Source: RGIG9115 sp045648165
Lineage (GTDB): Bacteria > Bacillota > Clostridia > UBA1381
Assembly (NCBI GenBank): GCA_045648165.1
Contig: JAZRNL010000013.1
Location: forward strand, 1-36,803
Length of the DNA: 36,803 nt
Direction of reading: 5' to 3'
The translations under genes and the position numbers were made by a program. The first letter of the stretch is position 1. The number at the start of each line of letters is the position of its first letter. Positions 7,541 through 17,700 of this stretch are shown here, one piece after another. The notes below the pieces were generated by a model, which searched no databases, was not told the origin of the DNA, and worked only from the letters and a program-made list of their open reading frames with translations.

Positions 7541-7973
7541 AAAGGTAGCATCTGATATCTACCGCAAGTTTTTCTTCAAGATTTATAAGACGCTTTGCTA
7601 TATCCTTTGAAACTTCGTCTGCCGCCTCATACTTGTTGAGGTACTTATTAAGAGATTTAACTCCCATATTGCATCCGTCGGTCATAAGATCTGCAACAGT
7701 TTTGTCCGACTCATCAACTGCAAGCATAACATTTGTTTTTATCCACGACATACCCTTCGCCATAGGATTCGGGTCTTTCCCATCGTCCTGATATTTATCC
7801 AGCAGCTGCTGGATTTCACCGTCGAGCTTGTTATGTTCTTCAAGACAGGTGGTAAGAACCTTTTTAAACCTTTCATCCTGTACATTATCAAGAACATCAT
7901 TAATTGAGCTTACCCCCATTTTAACCCCTGCATCACACTCTCTTAAAAGCTTTATTGTATCCTGTTCTACCAT
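7539..7973 (-). CDS. Small all-helical protein, possibly DUF2383-like four-helix bundle
   Basis: 144 residues from ATG 7973 (AAAGGA nine bases upstream); a longer in-frame reading would run back through the coaD terminator and is rejected. The sequence is soluble, charged and helical in four stretches (about 3-28, 32-60, 70-93, 95-140), with no signal peptide. The pattern of acidic and His residues in the helices (EEHNKLDGEI, DESDKTVADL) recalls ferritin-like or DUF2383 proteins. That assignment is an inference from shape, not from a clear motif. It follows coaD but is separated from it by a good terminator, so it may have its own promoter. Function unknown. Confidence 0.8.
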   Translation of the reverse strand: MVEQDTIKLLRECDAGVKMGVSSINDVLDNVQDERFKKVLTTCLEEHNKLDGEIQQLLDKYQDDGKDPNPMAKGMSWIKTNVMLAVDESDKTVADLMTDGCNMGVKSLNKYLNKYEAADEVSKDIAKRLINLEEKLAVDIRCYL

Positions 7974-7995
7974 ATTACCATTCCTTTCATATAAT

Positions 7996-8022
7996 GGAGA
8001 CAGAGAGCCGTCCCCTGTCTCC
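7996..8022. repeat. Hairpin of the GACAGGGGACGG type in the 5' region of the small gene
   Basis: GGAGACAG (7996-8003) pairs with CTGTCTCC (8015-8022). The minus-strand sequence around GACAGGGGACGG resembles short intergenic hairpin repeats I recall from many clostridial genomes. T-rich sequence follows on the plus strand. It lies just upstream of the RBS for the gene starting at 7973. Confidence 0.5.
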
Positions 8023-8060
8023 TTGTTTTTTATTTCAGGAATAGTTTGCCCGAAAACGTA

Positions 8061-8095
8061 TAAAAAAACCGTGAAATGCAAAATTTCACGGTTTT
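8061..8095 (-). terminator. Terminator of coaD
   Basis: A 13-bp perfect stem (8065-8077 with 8083-8095; core ACCGTGAAAT) with a five-base loop, followed on the minus strand by a T-run. Confidence 0.88.
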
Positions 8096-8099
8096 ATAA

Positions 8100-8567
8100 T
8101 TATTTCATAAGTTTACGCACAGGCTCAGGAACGAACTTTGATACATCCTTATTAAAACTGTTAAGTTCTTTTACCATAGATGAGGAAACTGCTACATTTT
8201 CCGCGCGGAAATAAACATATTCCAGAGCGGGATTTATAAGCTTGTTTATTTCGGCTATATTTTCCTCATAATTGTAGTCCATATTATTTCTCAGGCCACG
8301 TATCATATACTTTATATTCTTTTCCTTGGTATATTCGGCAACCAGACCTTCGTAAACATAAACCTCACAGTTAGTTAAGTTTTTTTCTTTAAGTGTTTCT
8401 TCAATTGCTTCTTTCATAAGTGCACTGTCGTAAGACCTTTTCTTATTTGCATTCACACCGATTATTATATGCACCTTATCAAAAAGCTTTGAGCCTTTTA
8501 TTACCATATCGAGATGTCCGTTTGTAAATGGGTCGAAGGACCCGGGGTAGATTGCTATATTACTCAT
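8100..8567 (-). CDS. coaD: Phosphopantetheine adenylyltransferase
   Basis: 155 residues, normal for CoaD. It transfers AMP from ATP to 4'-phosphopantetheine, giving dephospho-CoA, the fourth step of CoA synthesis, in the cytoplasm. The nucleotidyltransferase motif is at the N-terminus: YPGSFDPFTNGH, with T15 and H18 as the TxGH site. The second signature, near residue 130, is NVAVSSSMVKEL (ISSTxVRE motif). ATG 8567 gives the conserved N-terminus. GGAGG lies 14 bases upstream, a little far, and a TTG at 8576 is an alternative start. It follows the giant gene by 146 bases with no strong terminator between, so readthrough is possible. Confidence 0.95.
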   Translation of the reverse strand: MSNIAIYPGSFDPFTNGHLDMVIKGSKLFDKVHIIIGVNANKKRSYDSALMKEAIEETLKEKNLTNCEVYVYEGLVAEYTKEKNIKYMIRGLRNNMDYNYEENIAEINKLINPALEYVYFRAENVAVSSSMVKELNSFNKDVSKFVPEPVRKLMK

Positions 8568-8604
8568 TTTTATCAATATTCCCTCCAAATGCTATTTCCA
8601 TACC

Positions 8605-8645
8605 GGCAATAAATTACCCCAAAACAAGTGGGGCAATCTATTGCC
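8605..8645. other. Interrupted hairpin between the giant gene and coaD
   Basis: GGCAATA (8605-8611) pairs with TATTGCC (8639-8645), and inside this CCCC pairs with GGGG around a nine-base loop. There is no clear T-run on the minus strand, so it is a poor terminator; it may be an mRNA end-stabilising or attenuating structure. A second self-complementary block, AAAAACGTTTTT, lies at 8660-8671. Confidence 0.4.
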
Positions 8646-8713
8646 TTAGTATGAACATTAAAAACGTTTTTTTGCAGGAATTCTTATTTTTCCTGATAAC
8701 AAGATGTGCACAA

Positions 8714-11700
8714 TCATTCATAAAATGTTTTTGAAAATACCAATCCTTCCGTATCGGCAGTTACCATAATTGAATCAAGCTTAATTTCCTCGTCAGTTCT
8801 CACATCGCTGAACAGATTCACAGAGTATATTTCTCCGTTAAACCATACAGGGTTTACCAGTCGATTATCGGAGCCGATAACAAAGTTTGAAGTAGAATTA
8901 CCAATAGCAGTATTTAGAGTTACAGTTTCTTTCTTTTCGCCGTTTAAATAAAGAATTGCACTCGTATTATCTACAGTTATTGCAATGTGAGTAATACTGT
9001 CGGAACGTACATCTGTATTAAACAGATAAGTGGATGCCACACGGTTTGTTTTTATATACAGACGGGGCTTACCATTATTGTATATTTCAAAGTTTACCTG
9101 GTCCGATATACTGTTATCATAGTTTCCTACAAGAACGCCTACTCTGTTTTTAAATGTTTTCGGAATTCTTATGGTAGCTTCGTAAGTAAGCGGTGTTGTG
9201 TCAAATACTTTATCAATGCTATATGCGTCGTCATTAGATGTCAGCTTAAGTCCGGGGCCAATATTTGTGTAATCAAGATATCCGCTCTGAGCATCATCAT
9301 TGATATATTCTTTTGTAGCAAGCACAATTCCGCATGCCATACATTTTTTATGCTTAAGTCCACACGCAGCATCATCGGGTTCACGAACTATTATCCAGTC
9401 GCTTACCATATGACCTCCGCCAAATATACTTCCGGGGCAAACTCCTTCTGCAAAATTCATATTGCAAAGAAGATTATCTTCACTGTCGCTTACCCCTATA
9501 GCATCACGACGTATTTCATCTGCACTTCTTACATCGCTGAAAAGTGTAACAGAACCGATTATACCCTTGAAATACTGAACATTTCCCGTTCTGTTATCTC
9601 CGCCTATTTTTAATGCATCCTTTGCCTCCGGCATAAGGTTTATCATAGTTTTTGTTTCTGCCGGCACACCATTTACATACAATGTAACCTCTTTTTCGTT
9701 TACGGTTATCGCAATATGCTCCATTTTATCCGATCTTATGTCGGTGTCAAATACACAACTTTCAACCTTGGTACCTTTTTTATGATACAGTCTTACACGT
9801 CCGCCGGTATATATCTCAAAGCTTATGGAGCTTGTTCGGTTAATAGCATAGTTTCCGACTATTACACCGCCACGATCGTCAATATCCTTTGGCACATTAA
9901 TTGTAGCCTCGAATGTCAAGGGTACGGCATCCAGCTTCAGGGGAATTGATGAATTGATTACAGGGTAGAACTTCTTGCCTTTAAGATTATTTGCCGATGT
10001 TTCTTTACCTGATGCAGTGAAATACTCTTTGTATATCTGACTCTCATCCGCTGCCATAAAGTTATTTTTAATATCATCAGCAGTTTTAACTCTACTATAC
10101 AGTGCCACACCGTAGATAGTACCCTTGAAATATTGGGCATTTCCGCTACGGTTATCTCCGCCTACCTTATAATCCTTAGAAATTTCAGGTAAAAGCGCTG
10201 GCAAAGTTGCAGTTTCAGCCACTTCCCCGTCTACATACAATGTAGCATTAAGCCCATCTACCGTAAGAGCAATATGCAGAGGATTCTCTGAGCGCACATC
10301 CGTATTAAATATGTGAGAGTATATATTATATTTATTTCTCCAATACAACCTCACCTTTCCTTCATCGTACACCTCAAAATTCACAAGGTCTTTTGAGTTA
10401 ACCTCGTAGTTACCCAGAATTACTCCGCCTCTGCCGTCTGTATCTTCAGGTATATTCAATACTGCCTCAAAAGTTTTAGGTGTTGTTGTTATCGGGCTTA
10501 TACCTTTCACATCAGTTTCGGTGAAGGTTCTTCCGCTGATAGCTTTGAATTCTGATAATTCATTGGAGAAATATCCGGAGTAGAGCAATCCGTCGCTATC
10601 CTTTGTAACTAAAACTGCATCCTTTTTTATTTCATCTGCTTCTCTCACATCACTGAACAAAGCAACCGACTGAATTTCTCCTTTAAAGTATTGAACATTT
10701 CCTGCACGGTTATCTCCGCCGATTTTATATCCGGAAACAGTCACCGGCAGAGGAGCTGTTAACGTCTTGGTTTCTACATACTCGCCTTCTACATAAAGCT
10801 TTGCCGTAGTATCATCTACGGTTATTGCAATATGGCTGAATCCGTCGGATCTCACATCTGCAGAAAATACACAGTCAACACTTCGTCCGCCATTCCTGAA
10901 TACCATTCTCGGTCTGCCGGAGTCATATATTTCCACCACAAGCTGATCAGCCGTTCCTCCAATGTAGTTTCCTACAACTACACCTGCACGTTCTGTCATG
11001 TCCAGAGGAACATGTACAGTGGCTTCGATAGTATGGGGTGTTGCTTCCAACGTTTGTATAGTATGATACTTACTTTCCGTAAATGTTTCGCCCCCGGGCA
11101 CAACAGATGTATATGATTGTGCAGCTTCCTCTGAACTGTCTGTACCAAAGTCGTTAATATTCAGGAGCAAGTCCTCGCTCTCTTCGAGCAATACACTATC
11201 CAGCTTTACTTCTTCAGCAGTTCTTGCATCAGCAAATAATGCCACAGAATATATTGCACCCTTGAAATATTGGGTGTTTCTTTGACGATTGTCGCCACCC
11301 AGTTTCAGGTCACTCACTGTTTCCGGTAGTGAGAGTGTAAGGGTTTTGGTTTCTTTCGCCTCTCCGTTTACATACAAAGTTGCCTCAAGATCGTTAATAA
11401 CAATTGCTATATGCTCCTGGCTATTTGATCGGATATCAGTATCGAACACGCAGCTCTCAGCTTTTCCGCCTACTTTATAATAAAGTCTGGGTCTGCCCTG
11501 GGAGTATATTTCAAAGCTGATTATATTATCTGCGTCTTGTTTATAGTTACCTACGATTATACCGGCTCTGTCATTAATGTCCTCAGGAACGCTGACAATT
11601 GCCTCAAAGGTAAGCGGAACAGCAATTATTTCTACTGGTGTAAGAACGTCATGTGTAAAATACTTAGCCTTTAAAGCATCGGTATTAGTTTCTACACCTA

Positions 11701-14700
11701 CAACCTCTTTTACTTCAAGAAGTTGATCACATCCCGTACATTTCTTATATGAAATACCATTTTGGAGAACTGTAGCCTCCTTTGCTACAATCCAATCGCC
11801 GGGACGGTGTATACCATCCAAAATCAAACGCTTATCACAGTGGATACATTCTTTATAATAATATCCGTCCTCGTCTGTGTCAGGAATGAATGTTTTTTCT
11901 TCTCCATAAGTATGTTCAACCATTCCTGTGGAGGTCTGATCGGCTATAGTAAAGTACACACTGCCTTCTTCACCGCTATCCTCCTTAATTACAAGAACAT
12001 AGTTAGACTGATATGACATTGCACCGCCATGCATATTTATAGACGAAAGAATTGAAACATATTCCCTCTTGCCGTTTTCTGAATATGAAAGCTGCAAGTC
12101 CTTACTATGAAGTTTTCCAAGCTCCAGTTTATTAAGGGACATATATCTTATGTCTTGTCCCACAACAAAGTTTTTGTATACAGAGGTGTCGAAAGCTTCA
12201 AGGTTTGTATAAATTGCGTTCTGAGGATTCTTCTTCTCAGTAAATGTTCTGTGAATCATCTCCTCCAGCTGAAGTACGATAGGTGTGGACTTATCGTAGT
12301 TTGCACTGTTCCATATCAAAGTAACATAATCGTCGGAATTGCTGAACTTACGTATATACTTACAATATGGGTTGTAGGATTCTGTCCAGCTTACAACGTC
12401 TCCGCCAAATGGTGCGAAGTATAATTCAAACACATCGTCGTTTTCAGTGCCGAGATATACGATCTGTTTATCAGGCGCTATCTCGTTACCTCGTCCGGCT
12501 TCTATAAGGTCAATTTGGTTTTTGCTCATATCTGCTACAAGAGTTCGGAAAATATAAACATCCTCCTGACCGCAGTAATCCGCAACTATTTCTATATAGT
12601 TGTAAGTAGAACGGTAAATTTGTTCATGATCTGAAACTATAGTAGCCGTTTGCATTTTATTATTACCGTTGGTTGCATTAGCACCTATACCGTCAAGGTT
12701 TGTAGATGATGACCACACTGCATTTTTATGCGCTTCTCCATTCATATCAAGGTAATGTGATACCGCTACCATCTTGGTATGCATCATATCCGTAGCTGCT
12801 TTATTGTCGTATGATGTCCAGTCACAACGCTCAAAATTAAGATAATCCTTAACCTTACCGTCTGCCACATATGCAGGGTCACAAGGATAGTCCATAAATG
12901 ACTCCATATATTCATCAAACGTGGGCTCTGATGCCGGATGGGGATATCCATCCAATTGACCTACAGCAGTAACATTAATACCCATCTTCGCTGCAGTTAT
13001 CAAAAGATATGATATACGAACAAATCCGTATTTATCATAATCCTGCCCCGGAAGGTTCCGCATATAACCAAAATAACGGCTGTTACGATTAATATTAACT
13101 GCGGCAAGGGATGAAAATCTGAAAGATGCCACACTTATATTAACATTTTCGTCAGGATGCGCCTGCTTATACAGTATTGCCTGATATAAGAGTAATCCTG
13201 CTCCAACGCTTACATTGTCAGCTGTTTCATCAGCATGGGAAATAAACGAATCAACAGTAACAGTTTCTCCATTGATATTATCAAACTCAGTAACACCTCT
13301 GCTCATAAAGTTTGAAGAGTTATCAAGCCTTGGAAGTTTACCATAGGCTGCGTTTATAGTTGCATCACTGGAATTTTGTCCGAGAGACAATACATCAGTT
13401 ACAGGCACTACAGGTTTTTCTTTCTCTTCCTCCTCATCATCTGCTCTTGGCACATATGCATCACACGGAGGAATTTCCTCGTCTGTTCCCGATATATCGT
13501 TCACAGTAAGGTTATTCTCTATGGCATAATCCCAATAATAGTCGTCAGCAGTATCGTTTCTATCTTCATCTATATAGTTCATCTTATGAATATTGAGTAT
13601 AGACTTTATTGTATTACCATAGATAATCGGACCTGCATCTGATGCCACATTACCGCTTACTTTCATTCCATTAACTGTTACTGTGGTGTCGGTTGTTGTT
13701 TCGTACATAACACCGCCTCTGTAAGCTTCGTTATCTTTAGCCACAATATTATATACATCCATGATAGCACCGTTTGATACATATATAGCACCACCAAAAT
13801 TAGATGATTTATTATTATTGAATGTACATGTATGGAGTATAGCCTCGGTTTCTGAGGTATAGTCATAAATTGCACCGCCGTTACCTCCGGCTATATTACC
13901 ATCAAACAACGTATTGTTAATATTTGAAACCGCCGCATTATACATTGCAATCGCACCACCGTTAACACCTGCTGCATTACCGGTGATTTCACTGTTATAC
14001 ATATCAACCTTTGCATTATTCACATAAAGGAAACCTGCACTTACCGGTGCACTGTTTGAACTTGCAGTAATATTGTTCATAGCAGCACGGGCAGATGTAT
14101 TTATAGAAACTGCACCGGCACTGTAAGAAGAACTGTTACCTGTAAATTCAGCGCCGTCAATTTCAGCCTCTGCAGATACTGCAAGGCACATAGCACCGCC
14201 GTATGTATTTTCAGTTTCTGAAGTAGCAGTATTGTTTGTAAATATTACATTCTTCATATATGCATCAGCAGAAGATGTAAGATATACACCGCCGCCGAAT
14301 ACTGCATTGTTTTTGTCAAATGTAGTGTTATAAATACTAACTATCTCATCTTCTTCCGCCTCTACCTTATGCTTTGTACCGTAAATACCACCACCGCAGT
14401 TGCCGGCAGTATTTTGAACAAAGCTTGAATTTTTAACACTTACGTGAGAATTTAGAGGAGATGCTGTGGTATATGAAACATACAAGGCACCACCATTTTT
14501 ACAGGTTGAGTTCTCAGTAAAGCTTACGCCGTCAAAATTAATGTCGGCACTGTGCACAGAGACAGCTCCGCCTTTAGCATCGTTTTCATCAGCAGTTTTG
14601 TTCTTTGTAAATGTTGAATTTGAAACATTTGTTGTACTTTCACCTGCACTATAAATTGCACCGCCCTCAAACAAAGCTTCATTTTCTTCAAAATCAGAGT

Positions 14701-17700
14701 CAGTTATGGTAAGTGAGCCTTTACGCGTTATATAAACCGCTCCGCCAAATACATTGGTTGTTACAGGAGTATCCTGGGTATTAACAGCTTTATTTTTTGT
14801 GAAATCGCAATTTATGATTTCCACGATACCACCCTCGGATAATTCCTCGTTTGATGCATAAACTGAGATGGCACCGCCTCTTCTTGCTATGTTGTTATCA
14901 AATACAGAGTTTTTAACGGTTACAATACGTGTTACCATATCTTCGTTGGAATTTGCAACATACATTGCGCCTCCCATACTATAAGCATAATTGTTTTTAA
15001 AAACAATATTATCTGCACTTGTCATACCATAGCTGCATATTGCAGCACCGCTACCTGCGAGAGTTTTATTTCCGTCAAAGGTTATATCACCATACAAAAC
15101 GGCAACTGCCATTGACGCACAGTATAATGCACCTGCATTAGATTCTGAAGTATTGTCTTTAAACAATATGGTGTCACTCTTTCCGGAGGTTTCTGAATTA
15201 CCTGCATAGAGCTGACTGAACTGCGAGCCTGCAAGATAAATTGCACCGCCATAAGTTGTTGCATGGTTCCCTATAAACTGTCCGCTATGGATTCTGAGCG
15301 CACGATTGTTATATATAAACCCGCCGCGGGCAGACTCATTTCCTTCAAATACACCGCTATGAATATTGAACGTACCTTTATTGTAAACCGCACCGCCCAA
15401 ATACGAATCACGTTCTGATTCAGCAGCGCCTTCTGCCGTGTTCTCAGAATTACAGATATTATTTTTGAATTTAGCTCCGTAAACGTTTACTGTACCGTCT
15501 GAAACTATAATAGCCGCACCACCAACACGGTTGGCATTGTTTATAAGATATCTTTCGTTAAGAATCCTTACATTACCCACCTTGCGGTTATTTACTATTG
15601 AAACATTCTTGTATAAATCTATCTGTCCGCCTTCTTCCAGGAACAGAACTGTACCTGTAACATCTACGGCCATATTTTCACTGTTTCCGTCGATTATAAG
15701 TAAATCAGAGCTTTCTGAATGTTCGTTTCCGAGAGTAAGCTTTGCGGTCACACCGGCAGCAATAGAACTGTTGCCCAACGCATCCATACCTATAATGAAC
15801 ATATCCCCTGCAAAATCATCTGCACGCTTCAAAGTTTTTGAAGCAGTTGTGAAAATCACGGTTTCCTTTGTAATATAGAATGTTCTGTCTATTTCAAAAC
15901 TCTCTACTACACGGATGTTTTTAACACCGCTGTTTATTGCAGTTTCAAGTTCTGATGCAGATGAAACATCAATGACTTCGGTGAATTCATCATATAATTC
16001 GTTATTATAATCCTGATATCTTGGAACACCCTCTGAGGTTTCATTAACCGTAAGTAAATTTACAATTGCTCCATTCCAGTAGTCACTGTCAAGGTCACCT
16101 TCATAGTCAAGGTCAGTAAAGTTTTCTTTATTGATTGTGAGGGTTGCGTTGGGAGTGTTACCCCAGATAATGGGACCGCCAACTGATGCAGTGTTCCCTG
16201 ACACTGTGGTGCCGCTCATAGTTACCTGTGTACCTTTTGTGGTTTCATACATAAATCCACCCTTAGCTGCAGTGTTATTTTTAGCAGTTGTATTATACAT
16301 TTTTAATAAACTGCCGTTTGAAACATACAATCCACCACCGAAATTAGGTGCTGAATTCCCGTCAAAGGTACAACTATGCATAAGGGTATTTGTAGCGTTT
16401 GTATATACATACATAGCACCACCGTTGATTTCTGCACCAGCCGTTCCGGCACTGTTATTTACGAACTTTGTGGCATATATATTTGTCTCTGCAACACCCT
16501 GCATACACATAGCGCCGCCATGGTTGTTTGAATGGTTGCCGGTAATATTACTGTTGTACATATTAAGCAGAGAGTGGTTGCTATACAAAAATCCTCCTAA
16601 ATTCACGGCAGTATTGCCTGTTCCTGTTATCTTATTAAGGATAAGGTTTGATGCAATCTGGGATTCTGTGGATCTGTGCATACTTATGGCACCGCCATTA
16701 CCCTGTGCAGAGTTACCATCAAATTCAGCTACGTCTATTTCAATGGTTGAAGCTGTGGAATACAATCCTCCACCGTTACCTCCGGCCTTATTTCCGCTGA
16801 ATGTTATACCTGACATATAAGCATTTGCAGCACTTGCCATAAAAGCTCCGCCGTTGCTGGTAGCTTTATTTCCGGTAAAAGCACTGTTATACATTTTTAC
16901 ATCCGCCGAATTTGCAACAAAGGCACCGCCTGTAGTTGATGATATATTGCTTGTAAATGTAACATTATTAAACAAAGAAGTTGCAGGTGAATAAAGAACT
17001 ACTGCACCGCCTCCGGCACTCTCATTATTTTCAAAAACAGAGTTTGTAACAACCACCGTTTTTTCGTCTGTAATATCCTTATGGCCGTAAGCTGTTAAAG
17101 CTCCGCCTGTATTTGTGGCAGTATTATTTTTAAACTCTGTATTATTAGCATTAAATACACCCTGAGCATACACTGCACCGCCTCTGTATCCCGCAGTGTT
17201 TCCGTCAAAGACTACTTTAGATGCCTCTCCGGAAAGTGGCTCTCCCAAAACTACCTTACAATGTACACTGTTTGCCATATATATAGCGCCGCCGCGGTCT
17301 GATACATTGTTTCCTTTGAACTCACCGTTATAAATATGAGTTTCTCTGTAGTTATAAATAGCTCCGCCTTTTGCCGCATGGTTATTTATAAATTTACCAT
17401 CATAAACATTCAAAGGTCCAAAGCTGTATATAGCACCACCCTGTGTACTTATCATACCTTCTTCTGTATCGTCAATCTCGTCATTTGTGGTATTATTTTC
17501 AAAAACACTGCCATAAATATTAGCCGTCCCCTTAGCTACAATCATAGCCGCGCCACCTATACGATTTGTATATGAAAGCCCGTATTTTTCATCAAGAGTT
17601 CTTGAATTTGCAGTCTTTTTACAGTTTTTAATTGTTATATCGGAATAAAGGTCTGCCTGTCCTGCTTCACACACAAACAAAACTGTTCCTGACACATCTA

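Noticed and set aside
7974..8081. A 36-residue N-terminal extension of the small helical protein
   Set aside because: It would read through the coaD terminator hairpin and the 7996-8022 repeat, and the ATG at 7973 has its own RBS.
16131..16820. A 229-residue antisense reading frame opposite the beta-helix modules
   Set aside because: It is a shadow of the biased codons in the repeats, with no RBS or recognisable domain.
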